Of a stretch of DNA of 64,000 nt, positions 27,404 through 36,088 are shown piece after piece. This stretch comes from Lipingzhangella_A rawalii (GTDB lineage Bacteria > Actinomycetota > Actinomycetes > Streptosporangiales > Streptosporangiaceae). The stretch's first letter is position 1. The number at the start of each line of letters is the position of its first letter. The position numbers and the translations under genes were made by a program. The notes under the pieces are model-generated. The model ran no database searches. It saw only the letters and a program-made list of their open reading frames with translations, and had not been told where the DNA came from. The stretch covers positions 612,034-676,033 of the forward strand of contig NZ_JAVLVT010000005.1 of assembly GCF_031628175.1 (NCBI RefSeq), written 5' to 3'.

Positions 27404-27955
27404 ATCACCGAGCCCCGTATTAATGATCGTATTCGGGTTCCCGAGGTCCGGCTCGTCGGACCCAATGGGGAGCAGGTTGGAATCGTCCCGGTCGGGGATG
27501 CGCTCCGGCTTGCCCAGGAGGCCGATCTCGACCTTGTGGAGGTCGCTCCGACTGCCAAGCCGCCCGTCTGCAAGCTGATGGACTACGGAAAGTACAAGTA
27601 CGAGTCCGCGGTCAAGGCGCGTGAGTCCCGCAAGAACCAGGCGAACACGATCATCAAGGAGATCAAGCTTCGGCCGAAGATCGATCCGCACGACTACTCC
27701 ACGAAAAAGGGGCACGTCGAGCGGTTTCTCAAGGCCGGAGACAAGGTCAAAGTGACGATCATGTTCCGTGGGCGGGAGCAGTCTCGGCCAGAGCTGGGCT
27801 TCCGGCTGCTGCGTCAACTGGCCGAGGATGTCCAGGAGCTGGGCCAGGTCGAGTCGCAGGCCAAGCAGGACGGCCGGAATATGGTGATGGTGCTCGGTCC
27901 GCACAAGCGGCGGTCCGATCACAAGGCGGAGGCTAAGGCCGGTAAGGGCCACTAG
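27404..27955 (+). CDS. infC: Translation initiation factor IF-3, with an ATC start codon
   Basis: IF3 binds the 30S subunit, checks start codons and prevents premature 50S joining. The 183 residues cover the whole factor: N-terminal domain (TEPRINDRIRVPEVRLVGPN, then LVEVAPTAKPPVCKLMDYGK) and C-terminal domain (IKLRPKIDPHDYSTKKGHVE, FLKAGDKVKVTIMFRGREQ). The IF3 sequence begins directly after ATC at 27404, four bases past the strong site AGGGAGGGG. Between that codon and the in-frame TAG at 27368 there is no ATG, GTG or TTG. The first in-frame GTG, at 27536, would delete half of the N-terminal domain. A rare start codon, allowing IF3 to control its own synthesis, is well known for infC (ATT in Escherichia coli). 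Confidence 0.93.
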   Translation: MTEPRINDRIRVPEVRLVGPNGEQVGIVPVGDALRLAQEADLDLVEVAPTAKPPVCKLMDYGKYKYESAVKARESRKNQANTIIKEIKLRPKIDPHDYSTKKGHVERFLKAGDKVKVTIMFRGREQSRPELGFRLLRQLAEDVQELGQVESQAKQDGRNMVMVLGPHKRRSDHKAEAKAGKGH

Positions 27956-28134
27956 CCCGTCCGGATCCCGAACGGGCCGCTGGAATGCCCCGGAGCGCAC
28001 CGGGCTACGGCACGGTCGCTGCCGGGGTTGGCGTGTGTACGATCCCCCGGGGCCGGTGCCGCCGCGGTCCGCCAGAATTCATGTCGTGTTGCCGTGATGG
28101 CATGCGCAACTACGAGTAGGAGACGACGGCGAGT

Positions 28135-28329
28135 ATGCCGAAACAAAAGCCGCACAGCGGAGCCAAGAAGCGCTTCCGTACCACTGGCTCTGGCAAGATC
28201 ATGCGCCGCCGTGCCAACCGGGCGCACTACAACGAGCACAAGCCCTCCAAGCGCACCCGTCGACTCAAGAACGAGATCGTGGCGTCGCGCCCCGACAGCA
28301 AGCGGGTGAAGCGGCTGCTCGGCGAGTAG
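28135..28329 (+). CDS. rpmI: Large ribosomal subunit protein bL35
   Basis: bL35 is a small basic protein of the 50S subunit. The 64 residues include the family signature MPKQKPHSGAKKRFRTTGSG and the C-terminal VKRLLGE. The ATG is preceded by TAGGAGACGACGGCGAGT, which carries a good AGGAG site. It lies between infC and rplT in the usual order; a gap of 179 bases separates it from infC. Confidence 0.97.
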   Translation: MPKQKPHSGAKKRFRTTGSGKIMRRRANRAHYNEHKPSKRTRRLKNEIVASRPDSKRVKRLLGE

Positions 28330-28430
28330 CGGTTGGTGCCGGACACTCGGCACGCCGGCGGGAAGAGCCGGCACCAGGCCAGGCCGACGCCCGGGGCGTC
28401 GGTGAGAAGAAGTGAGGCGAGGGAGTCACT

Positions 28431-28808
28431 GTGGCACGCGTGAAGCGGGCGCTAAACGCCAAGAAGAAGCGCCGGGTCGTCCTTGACCGCGCGAGTGGCT
28501 ATCGCGGGCAGCGCTCCAGGCTGTACCGCAAGGCCAAGGAGCAGATGCTCCATTCGATGACGTACTCCTACCGGGACCGCAAGGACCGCAAGGGGCAGTT
28601 CCGCCGCCTGTGGATCCAGCGCATCAATGCGGCGGCCCGGGCGAACGGGTTGACCTACAACCGGTTCATGCAGGGGCTGAAGGCTGCCGGTGTCGACGTC
28701 GACCGGCGGATGCTCGCCGAGCTGGCGGTCAACGACGAGCAGGCGTTCGCCTCGCTCGTGGAAACCGCACGGGCGGCACTGCCGGAGCAGGACGCCCAGG
28801 CGGCCTGA
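28431..28808 (+). CDS. rplT: Large ribosomal subunit protein bL20
   Basis: bL20 is an early 50S assembly protein that binds 23S rRNA and in several bacteria represses the infC-rpmI-rplT operon. Its 125 residues start with ARVKRALNAKKKRR and contain SGYRGQRSRLYRKAKEQ, RDRKGQFRRLWIQRINAAAR and NRFMQGLKAAGVDVDRRML, all family hallmarks. The start is a GTG with GGGAG a few bases upstream. The rRNA methyltransferase gene begins seven bases after its stop. Confidence 0.97.
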   Translation: MARVKRALNAKKKRRVVLDRASGYRGQRSRLYRKAKEQMLHSMTYSYRDRKDRKGQFRRLWIQRINAAARANGLTYNRFMQGLKAAGVDVDRRMLAELAVNDEQAFASLVETARAALPEQDAQAA

Positions 28809-28815
28809 GACCACC

Positions 28816-29637
28816 ATGGCGAGTCACGAGTTCACCAGCATTCGCTCCCCGCGAGTCAAGGGTGCTCGTCGGCTCGCCAAACGCGCATTCCGCCAGCGTG
28901 AACAGCGGTTCCTTGCCGAGGGGCCGCAAGCGGTCCGGGAGGCGTTGGGAACGGCAGGGGTTGTCCAGGAGCTGTACACGACCTCAGAGGCCGAGCACCG
29001 TTATCCCGAACTTCTTGCGGCCGCTCGCACCCAGGACGTCGCCACGCACCGGGTCACGCTGGAGGTGATGGGTGAGCTGGCACAGACGGTCACACCTCAA
29101 GGGCTCGTGGCCGTGTGCCGGTTCGTGGATGTCGACATTGCCGAGGTCCGCGAGGTGCGGCTGGCTGTCGTCCTGTCCCATGTTCGCGACCCCGGGAATG
29201 CGGGAACGGTTCTGCGCACCGCGGATGCGGCCGGCGCCGATCTGGTGGTCTTCACCGACGCTTCGGTCGATCCCTACAACGGCAAGTGTGTACGGGCCTC
29301 GGCCGGAAGTCTCTTTCACGTCCCGCTCGCGGTGGGGTTGCGTGCCGATGAGGCCCTGAGTCGACTGGGTGATCGTGGCATACGGCGCCTGGCGGCCGAC
29401 GGGTCGGGAGAGCGCAGTCTGGACGCGGCGATGGCGGGCGGCGAGTTGCGGAAACCTGTCGCGTGGGTTTTCGGGAACGAGGCGTGGGGGATGCCGTCTG
29501 AGCTGCGGGCGGCCTGCGACGCGACCGTCAGTGTTCCCATCTATGGGCACGCGGAGAGCCTGAACCTGGCGACGGCTGCGGCCGTGTGTCTGTACGCCAC
29601 GGCCAGGGAACAGCGTGCTTATGCGTCTCGTGCGTAA
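28816..29637 (+). CDS. TrmH/SpoU family RNA 2'-O-methyltransferase
   Basis: This knotted methyltransferase transfers a methyl group from S-adenosylmethionine to a ribose 2'-OH, probably in rRNA. It has 273 residues from the ATG at 28816. The N-terminal substrate-binding part includes RQREQRFLAEGPQAVREAL. The three SpoU motifs are present: VLSHVRDPGNAGTVLRTADA, AWVFGNEAWGMPSEL and VSVPIYGHAESLNLATAAAV. Its position directly behind rplT is conserved in many actinobacteria. A hairpin overlaps its stop codon. Confidence 0.92.
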   Translation: MASHEFTSIRSPRVKGARRLAKRAFRQREQRFLAEGPQAVREALGTAGVVQELYTTSEAEHRYPELLAAARTQDVATHRVTLEVMGELAQTVTPQGLVAVCRFVDVDIAEVREVRLAVVLSHVRDPGNAGTVLRTADAAGADLVVFTDASVDPYNGKCVRASAGSLFHVPLAVGLRADEALSRLGDRGIRRLAADGSGERSLDAAMAGGELRKPVAWVFGNEAWGMPSELRAACDATVSVPIYGHAESLNLATAAAVCLYATAREQRAYASRA

Positions 29638-29642
29638 GCACG
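29614..29642 (+). terminator. Hairpin overlapping the methyltransferase stop codon
   Basis: CGTGCTTA (29614-29621) pairs with TAAGCACG (29635-29642), which includes the TAA stop. The loop is 13 bases. It is a possible terminator of the infC-rplT-methyltransferase unit. Confidence 0.4.
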
Positions 29643-29972
29643 CCGTCCGAACGGTTTCCGGGTAGATCCCGAAACGCGGCCCTTTCGACCCGTAACTACT
29701 CTTTGTGGCGGCCGCGTGCGAACTTTCCCGAATGTCCGGGGAGATTGCGTCGTCTGGCTACCCTCAGTAGGGGCTATGCTCAAGTGTGATGGTACAGCCT
29801 GGCCGCCGATCATGCCCGTCATGCATTACCGGCGGTTGAGGGATGTACGGCCCGGCACCTCATGCGTCTAATAGATGTCGGATCCCAGCGTTGCCACGTC
29901 CCGTCGTCCCCCTCCGTGCAGCGCGGGCCCCAGGGTGCGAGCATGCAGTGAGCGAGCGTCGGGAGGACGAGC
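29638..29972. other. Intergenic region upstream of the PAS histidine kinase gene
   Basis: About 335 bases have no credible gene. It must hold the kinase promoter, but no convincing -35/-10 pair was found. A GGGAGGACGAGC ribosome binding site marks its end. Confidence 0.4.
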
Positions 29973-31085
29973 GTGGACGGTGACGAACCGGTGGAGGGTC
30001 TCGCTGCGCACGGGAGGGACACGGAAGCTGACGCCGAGCCAGCGCGCCTCCGCCCCGGCCTCGACGCCGAGGAACTGCCCGACGGGGTGGTCGTGGCCGA
30101 TCACCTGGGGCGGATCGTCACCTTCAACGCCATGGCGAGCCGCATTGTGGGAATATCCGCGGCCGACGCGTGCGGACGAGACTTTCGGGACGTGCTGGTC
30201 CTCCACGACAGTGACGGTCGGGACTGGTGGAAGTGCGACGACCCGTATCGGGCGCCCGCGGGACGAACCCGCCAGCCCGAGCGTCCGTTGACGCTCCCGG
30301 ATGGTCGGGAGGTTCTGCTCACCGCGCGCTACGTGCGTGCGCAGCCGCGTGGACCACTCACACGGCTGGTGTTGACCCTGCGCGACGCCGGTTACCGGGC
30401 TCGAGCCGAGCGTAGCCGCGCGGGGCTCGTCTCCACGGTCGCCCATGAGTTGCGGTCCCCGTTGACCAGTGTGAAAGGGTTCACCGCGACGCTGTTGGCC
30501 AAGTGGGATCGGCTCACCGAGACCCAGCGCATGTTCATGCTCCAGACGGTGAACGCCGACGCGGACCGGGTGACCCGACTGATCGCGGAACTGCTGGACG
30601 TGTCCCGGATCGAGTCCGGCCGCCTGGAGCTGCGGCGGCGTAGGGTTGATCTGGTGGAGCGAGCCCGGCAGGTGATCGCCGGACGGATCGTGGCCGGGGA
30701 CACCGAGGATCGGTTCCGGCTCGAGGCCCACGGACCCCTTCCGCCGATGTGGCTGGACCCGGACAAGATTTACCAGGTTCTGGGCAACCTGACGGAAAAC
30801 GGCGTGCGGCACGGCGCTGGTACTGTCACTATTGTGATTGAGCCGTACGAGGGAGGGGCCGCCGTGTCGGTGCGCGACGAGGGTGAGGGCATCGCGCCCG
30901 AGGCCATTCCGCGCGTCTTCCGGCAGTTCTGGCGGGGTAAGCGCCGAGGCGGTACTGGCTTGGGGCTCTTCGTGTGCAAGGGACTGATCGAGGCGCACGG
31001 CGGAACCATCACGGTGGGGCGCGCTCCCTGTGGCGGAGCCGAGTTCCGATTTACGGTGCCCGCCGGGTCCCCCGAGCTCGCCTGA
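29973..31085 (+). CDS. Soluble PAS-domain sensor histidine kinase
   Basis: This is a cytoplasmic histidine kinase of 370 residues without membrane helices. An N-terminal PAS domain (about 33-140) begins ELPDGVVVADHLGRIVTFNA. The dimerisation domain has the phosphoacceptor His158 in VAHELRSPLTSVKG. The ATPase domain has the N box NLTENGVRHGAG, the G1 box VRDEGEGIAPE, the F box FRQFWRG and the G2 box GGTGLGLFVCKGLIEAHGG. No response regulator gene is adjacent, so it is an orphan. The GTG start has a GGGAGGACGAGC site upstream. It lies in front of pheS on the same strand with a gap of about 160 bases; a functional link is not evident. Confidence 0.9.
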   Translation: MDGDEPVEGLAAHGRDTEADAEPARLRPGLDAEELPDGVVVADHLGRIVTFNAMASRIVGISAADACGRDFRDVLVLHDSDGRDWWKCDDPYRAPAGRTRQPERPLTLPDGREVLLTARYVRAQPRGPLTRLVLTLRDAGYRARAERSRAGLVSTVAHELRSPLTSVKGFTATLLAKWDRLTETQRMFMLQTVNADADRVTRLIAELLDVSRIESGRLELRRRRVDLVERARQVIAGRIVAGDTEDRFRLEAHGPLPPMWLDPDKIYQVLGNLTENGVRHGAGTVTIVIEPYEGGAAVSVRDEGEGIAPEAIPRVFRQFWRGKRRGGTGLGLFVCKGLIEAHGGTITVGRAPCGGAEFRFTVPAGSPELA

Positions 31086-31244
31086 GGCGTCTCGGCCAGC
31101 GACACGGCGGGCGATCCGGTCGGTGGCGCCGCCGTTTGCGCGGTGCCACGGTCACTGTCACATTCGATGGCACAGCAGTGGTGAAGCACGCCCGTCACCT
31201 GGTGGCGGGCCTAGACGGCCGCCCCGTGCGGCGATGCGAGTGAC

Positions 31245-32363
31245 ATGTCTGCACCGAACAACTCTTACGACCCCGTGGAGGTGGCGGCCCTCCGCCCGGA
31301 GGAGGTTGCGCGAATGCGCGACCACGCCTTGGAGGCGATCGCCAACGCACGCAACCTGGCCCAGTTGAAGGAGGTACGTCTCGCCCACACCGGAGATCGC
31401 TCCCCACTCGCCCTGGCCAACCGGGAGATCGGAGCCCTACCTCCGTCCGCCCGAGCCGATGCCGGAAAGCGGGTCGGCGCGGCGCGCACGGAGGTGGCCG
31501 AGGCACTCCAGCAGCGACAGGAGGAGCTGGAGGCCGAGCGCGACGCCCGCGTGTTGGTCGAGGAGTCCGTGGATGTGACCCTGCCCTGGGGGCGCCGTCC
31601 GCAGGGAGCACGGCATCCGATCACCACGATCACCGAACGCATTACCGACGTGTTCGTTGCGATGGGATTCGAGGTCGCGGAGGGCCCCGAGGTCGAGGCG
31701 GAGTGGTACAACTTCGACGCGTTGAACATCCGGCCCGACCATCCCTCCCGGACCATGCAGGACAGTTTCTATATCGCCGGCGGGTCAGAGCAGGCATCCG
31801 GCATGGTGCTGCGTACCCACACCTCGCCCGGGCAGATCCGGTCCCTGCTCCAGCGAGAGCTCCCGGTGTACGTGGTCGTGCCAGGAAAGACCTTTCGCTC
31901 GGACGAGTTGGACGCAACCCACACCCCCGTGTTCCACCAGGTCGAGGGGCTCGTGGTGGACGAGGGGATCACGATGGCCCATCTGCGGGGGGCGATTGAC
32001 GCCTTCGTCACCGAGATGTTCGGCGCGGACCTGCGGACCCGCTTCCGGCCGTCGTACTTCCCGTTCACCGAACCCTCCGCCGAGGTCGACATGCAATGCT
32101 TCGTGTGTCGCGGAGCCTCCGTGGGTGACCCGACGGCGGCGTGTCGGACCTGCTCCTCGGAGGGGTGGATCGAGATCGGTGGCTGTGGCGTCGTCAACCC
32201 GCGGGTCCTGGTGGCCTGCGGTGTGGACACCGACCGCTACAGCGGTTGGGCGTTCGGCCTGGGCGTGGAGCGCACGCTCATGTTCGCCCACGGTGTCGAG
32301 GACATGCACGACATAGTCGAGGGTGACGTCCGGTTCACCCAGGCATTCGGGATGGAGATCTGA
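31245..32363 (+). CDS. pheS: Phenylalanine-tRNA ligase alpha subunit
   Basis: PheS is the catalytic subunit of the alpha2-beta2 phenylalanyl-tRNA synthetase. The 372 residues include the N-terminal coiled-coil arm, class II motif 1 (GFEVAEGPEVEAEWYNFDAL), motif 2 (RTHTSPGQIRSLL and GKTFRSDELDATHTPVFHQ, then FRPSYFPFTEPSAEVD) and motif 3 (GWAFGLGVERTLMFAHGVED). A Cys-containing insertion (CFVCRGASVGDPTAACRTC) is seen in actinobacterial relatives. The stop shares one base with the pheT start (TGATG), giving tight translational coupling. Confidence 0.96.
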   Translation: MSAPNNSYDPVEVAALRPEEVARMRDHALEAIANARNLAQLKEVRLAHTGDRSPLALANREIGALPPSARADAGKRVGAARTEVAEALQQRQEELEAERDARVLVEESVDVTLPWGRRPQGARHPITTITERITDVFVAMGFEVAEGPEVEAEWYNFDALNIRPDHPSRTMQDSFYIAGGSEQASGMVLRTHTSPGQIRSLLQRELPVYVVVPGKTFRSDELDATHTPVFHQVEGLVVDEGITMAHLRGAIDAFVTEMFGADLRTRFRPSYFPFTEPSAEVDMQCFVCRGASVGDPTAACRTCSSEGWIEIGGCGVVNPRVLVACGVDTDRYSGWAFGLGVERTLMFAHGVEDMHDIVEGDVRFTQAFGMEI

Positions 32364-34879
32364 TGCGCGTCCCCCTTTCCTGGTTGCGCGAGTATGTGGA
32401 CCTGCCCACGGAGGTGACCGGACGGGACCTGGCGACAACGCTGATCGCGGCGGGGCTTGAGGTCGAGACCGTCGAGGAACTGGGGCGGGACCTGTCTGGA
32501 CCCCTGGTCGTGGGGGAGGTCCGCACTGTTGAGGAGCTGACCGGGTTCAAGAAGCCGATCCGTTTCTGCACGGTCGACGTTGGGCGGGCCAACGGCACCG
32601 GTGAGCCCCAGGAGATCGTCTGTGGCGCGGTCAACTTCACCGAGGGCGACCGGGTGGCGGTGGTTCTGCCCGGGGCAACCCTGCCCGGTGGGTTCACCGT
32701 GGATGCACGTACGACCTACGGCCGTACCTCGGCAGGCATGATCTGCTCGGCGAGTGAACTCGGGCTGTGGGAGGATCACACGGGGATCCTCGTGCTCAAC
32801 GGCCTGCTGGACCCGGTTCCCGAGCCCGGAACCGAGGTCGCGCCGCTGCTGGGGCTGCGGGATGACATCCTGGACATCGCGGTGACACCGGACCGTGGCT
32901 ATGCCCTGTCCATGCGGGGCATCGCACGTGAAGCCGCGGTGCAGTACGACGTGGCGTTCCGGGACCCGGCGGAGGTGGAGACCAAGCCGGACTCGGCCCC
33001 CGGCCACCCGGCCACGATCCAGGACCCGAGTGCCTGTGACCGCTTCGTGCTTCGCGGCATCTCCGGTTTTGACCCGGGAACCCCCTCTCCACTGTGGCTG
33101 CGGCACCGGTTGTCGATGGCGGGGATGCGCTCGGTTTCGCTGGCCGTGGATGTCACCAACTACGTGATGTGGGAACTGGGACAGCCACTGCACGCCTTCG
33201 ACCGGGACAAGCTCAGTGGCGCGATCACGGTGCGACGGGCCAAGTCCGGCGAGCAGCTCACCACGCTGGACCACGTCGAACGGGAGCTCGACCCGGACGA
33301 CCTCGTGATCGCCGACGAGTCCGGGCCGGTTGGTCTCGCCGGCACCATGGGAGGTCTGTACAGCGAGATCGACGAGTCCTCGACCGAGCTGGTGTTGGAA
33401 GCCGCCCACTTCTCGGCGACGGGGGTGGCCCGGACCGCGCGGCGACACAAGCTCAGCTCGGAGGCGGCCCGCCGGTTCGAGCGCGGGGTGGATCGTGAGC
33501 TTCCCCTGGTCGCCTCGTCGCGCGCCAGCGAACTGCTGGTGAGCCTGGGGGGCGGGCGTGTCCACGGACTCACGCATGCTGAAGCCGTGCCCTCTGCGGA
33601 GCTGGCACCCCCTGCGGAGATCACACTCGCCGAGCAGTACGCCTCCCGGGTCGCCGGAGTCGAGTACCCCCGAGGCCGGGCCGCCCAGCGGCTGCGCCAG
33701 ATTGGCTGCACGGTCCTGGAAGACGGTGCACAGCTCCGGGTCACCCCGCCCACGTGGCGGGGTGATCTCAGTGATCCCAATGACCTGGCCGAGGAGGTCA
33801 TCCGGCACGAGGGCTACGAGAATCTCCCCTCGATTCCCCCGCGGGCACCGGCCGGCCGTGGACTGACTCCGGCGCAGCGGCTCCGCCGTTCGGTAGCCCG
33901 TGCCCTGGCCGGGGATGGGCTGGTCGAGGTTTTGAGCTATCCCTTCCTGGGTGAGCGGGAGCTGGATGCGCTCCAGCTGGCTGAGGACGACCCCCGGCGT
34001 GGCACACTGCGCTTGGCCAATCCGCTGAACGAGGATGAGCCCCTGCTACGCACCACCCTGCTTCCGGGGCTGCTGCGGACGCTGGCACGAAACGTGGGCC
34101 GTGGCAACACCGCACCGGCCCTGTTCGAGGTGGGTTCGGTATACCTGCCCAACGACGGTGCCCCACCGGCCCCGATCCTGCCGGTTGACCGCAAGCCCAC
34201 CGAGGTGGAGCTGGCCGAGATCGAGGCCGCGCTTCCCGCACAGCCCCGTCATGTGGGGGCCGCTCTCGCGGGGGACCGGGAACCCTCCGGCTGGTGGGGA
34301 CCGGGGCGGTCCGCGATCTGGGCCGATGCGATCGAGATCGCACGTGTGGTCGTGCGTACCGCCAACGCCGAGCCGGTCGTACGCGCGGCAGAGTCTCTGC
34401 CCTGGCATCCGGGGCGCTGCGCGGCTGTGTATGTGACTCTCGCCGACGGCACGGAGTCGCTCGTGGGCCACGCCGGAGAGTTGCACCCCCGTGTCGTGCA
34501 GGCCTACGGGCTACCGGAGCGGACCGTGGCCCTCGAACTGGATCTCGACGGCATCGAGTTGGCCCAGGGGGTCGTCTCGGCGCCACAGATTTCCACGTTC
34601 CCGGTGGCGACCCAGGACGTGGCGCTCGTGGTGAGCGCGGAGATTCCGGTCGCCGAGGTGGAGAACGCGCTGATCGAGGGGGCCGGCGAACTTCTGGAGG
34701 AGCTGCGCCTGTTCGATGTCTACACGGGTGAGCAGGTCGGCGCCGGATCCAAGTCGGTGGCCTACACGCTGCGGTTCCGCGCACCGGACCGGACGTTGAC
34801 CAGCGAGGAGATCACAGCCGCCCGAGACGGTGCCGTGGCGGTGGCGGCGGAGCGGTTCGGCGCGACCCTGCGTAGCTAA
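32363..34879 (+). CDS. pheT: Phenylalanine-tRNA ligase beta subunit
   Basis: PheT binds tRNA-Phe and edits mischarged tyrosine. The 838-residue length is standard. Domains in order are the N-terminal MRVPLSWLREYVDLP segment, an EMAP-like tRNA-binding domain (about 40-155, with SAGMICSASELGL), the B3/B4 editing region (WLRHRLSMAGMRSVSLAVDV and TNYVMWELGQPLHAFD), the B5 DNA-binding-like domain, the inactive class II core, and the C-terminal FDX-ACB domain (FRAPDRTLTSEEITAARDGA). It overlaps pheS by one base. A strong hairpin lies downstream, facing the convergent MarR gene. Confidence 0.96.
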   Translation: MRVPLSWLREYVDLPTEVTGRDLATTLIAAGLEVETVEELGRDLSGPLVVGEVRTVEELTGFKKPIRFCTVDVGRANGTGEPQEIVCGAVNFTEGDRVAVVLPGATLPGGFTVDARTTYGRTSAGMICSASELGLWEDHTGILVLNGLLDPVPEPGTEVAPLLGLRDDILDIAVTPDRGYALSMRGIAREAAVQYDVAFRDPAEVETKPDSAPGHPATIQDPSACDRFVLRGISGFDPGTPSPLWLRHRLSMAGMRSVSLAVDVTNYVMWELGQPLHAFDRDKLSGAITVRRAKSGEQLTTLDHVERELDPDDLVIADESGPVGLAGTMGGLYSEIDESSTELVLEAAHFSATGVARTARRHKLSSEAARRFERGVDRELPLVASSRASELLVSLGGGRVHGLTHAEAVPSAELAPPAEITLAEQYASRVAGVEYPRGRAAQRLRQIGCTVLEDGAQLRVTPPTWRGDLSDPNDLAEEVIRHEGYENLPSIPPRAPAGRGLTPAQRLRRSVARALAGDGLVEVLSYPFLGERELDALQLAEDDPRRGTLRLANPLNEDEPLLRTTLLPGLLRTLARNVGRGNTAPALFEVGSVYLPNDGAPPAPILPVDRKPTEVELAEIEAALPAQPRHVGAALAGDREPSGWWGPGRSAIWADAIEIARVVVRTANAEPVVRAAESLPWHPGRCAAVYVTLADGTESLVGHAGELHPRVVQAYGLPERTVALELDLDGIELAQGVVSAPQISTFPVATQDVALVVSAEIPVAEVENALIEGAGELLEELRLFDVYTGEQVGAGSKSVAYTLRFRAPDRTLTSEEITAARDGAVAVAAERFGATLRS

Positions 34880-34933
34880 CGAGGTTCGTACCAGCCGGAT
34901 CGCTGGCCGGACCGAGGAACTGGCGCGAATCTG

Positions 34934-34965
34934 GCGGGGGCGATCGCGAACGCGGTCGCCCCCGC
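34934..34965. terminator. Bidirectional terminator between pheT and the MarR gene
   Basis: GCGGGGGCGA (34934-34943) pairs perfectly with TCGCCCCCGC (34956-34965), and four more inner pairs (one wobble) leave the loop GAAC. It sits between two convergent genes and can act on both strands. Confidence 0.65.
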
Positions 34966-34994
34966 ACGTATGTGGGGGCCGTACCGACGGCCCC

Positions 34995-35519
34995 TCAGGG
35001 CTGGTTGGGCGTGCAGCGTGCAGCGTCGCGTAGGCGCCGGGCCAGGCTCGACAGGTCGCGGACGCCCCGGGGGCCGAGCACGTCCAATACGTGCCTCCGC
35101 AGCAACGTCGCATGCCGGTCGTGGGCGTGCTGAGCGACCTCGCGTCCGGTCCGGGTCAGGACGGCATAGGAGATACGTCGATCCTCCGGACAGGGGGTGC
35201 GCTCCAGATACCCCAGGCGGCGGAGACGGTCCACCACTTTGGTGAGGCCCCCAGAGGTCAGGGATACCTCGCGGGCCAGCTCGCCCATGGGAAGCCGGCA
35301 CTCGGGGGAACGGAGTAGTCGCAGCAGTACCTCGAACTCCGCGGCGGGCAGGCGCTGGGTACTCGGGCCCACCCCGTGCAGGAGCAGCGGGTCGGTCGCG
35401 GTGACCGCCTCGTGTACCAGGCCCCAGCAGGTGATGAGCTCGTCGTCCGAGACGGACACAGCGGCGGTGTCGGTGCCATCGCCGTCGGTATTCCCCACGT
35501 CATCCACCCCACCCGACAC
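34995..35519 (-). CDS. MarR family transcriptional regulator
   Basis: This 174-residue winged-helix repressor or activator has the MarR layout: N-terminal dimerisation helix, then the DNA-binding part in MGELAREVSLTSGGLTKVVD and RLRRLGYLERTPCPEDRRIS, and C-terminal helices (HATLLRRHVLDVLGPRGV). The start is a GTG with a good AGGAGGGCT site directly upstream. The first 25 or so residues are acidic and probably disordered. It is divergent from the class III aminotransferase across a comparatively AT-rich gap of 569 bases, so it may control that gene and itself. The effector is unknown. Confidence 0.9.
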   Translation of the reverse strand: MSGGVDDVGNTDGDGTDTAAVSVSDDELITCWGLVHEAVTATDPLLLHGVGPSTQRLPAAEFEVLLRLLRSPECRLPMGELAREVSLTSGGLTKVVDRLRRLGYLERTPCPEDRRISYAVLTRTGREVAQHAHDRHATLLRRHVLDVLGPRGVRDLSSLARRLRDAARCTPNQP

Positions 35520-36088
35520 AGCCCTCCTCCGTTCCGTATGCAGCGTCGCTCGCGACCCCAGGATAGTCCGCGCCGTGGAGCCGAGGGTGGCGCCTTCTTC
35601 GGCAGGGAGTACACCGGTCTCGGAAGCGGGCAGAGCGTTTGTGTCCCGCAGCAGTAACTCCGGAACAATTTGGTTCCCGCTCGGCGTGTTCGTGGGGTCG
35701 TGTTTGTGTTTCGTTGTCTCGCTTGTTAAGTCCGGATTTCCGGGGTGGGTTTTTGGTTTGCTCCGGGTTGTTGCGTAGATACGGGCGGCCGAACACCCAC
35801 CACCGACAGAGGTCCTACCTTTAACTTGGATAACCCTGTGTGTTTGGGCTTTTTCTTGGTCGGATGATGCGGGTAACAGCAGGTCAGTCGAGGTTGTTGG
35901 AGAGTGGTTCGTAGACGGAAGACCCTTCGTCGGGTCCTCCCATCTCTGCTTATGTGTATGACTTGTCGGGGGAGCCGCGAAGGAAGTACGCTACAGGCAC
36001 GCATACGCGGAGCAGGACACGAAGAATGTGTCTTGGTGGAGGTTACGTTTACCTGGTATATCCTGGGATTAATTGTCCGGAGGTCGCT
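35520..36088. other. AT-rich divergent control region between the MarR and aminotransferase genes
   Basis: This stretch is clearly less GC-rich than its surroundings, with runs such as TTTGTGTTTCG and GGGCTTTTTCTTGG. Small inverted repeats include GGAAC-AATTTG-GTTCC near 35660 and CCGGA-TT-TCCGG at 35732-35743. Near its right end a promoter-like pair precedes the aminotransferase. No small gene was accepted here. It probably contains operators for the MarR protein. Confidence 0.45.
36033..36062 (+). promoter_or_regulatory. Predicted promoter of the aminotransferase gene
   Basis: TTGGTG (36033-36038) and TATATC (36057-36062) are separated by 18 bases. The expected start of transcription is about 20 bases before the GTG at 36089, leaving just room for the GGAGG site. 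Confidence 0.4.

Noticed and set aside
32237..33808. Minus-strand open frame of 523 codons over pheS and pheT
   Set aside because: It is a shadow of the conserved pheS-pheT coding frames.
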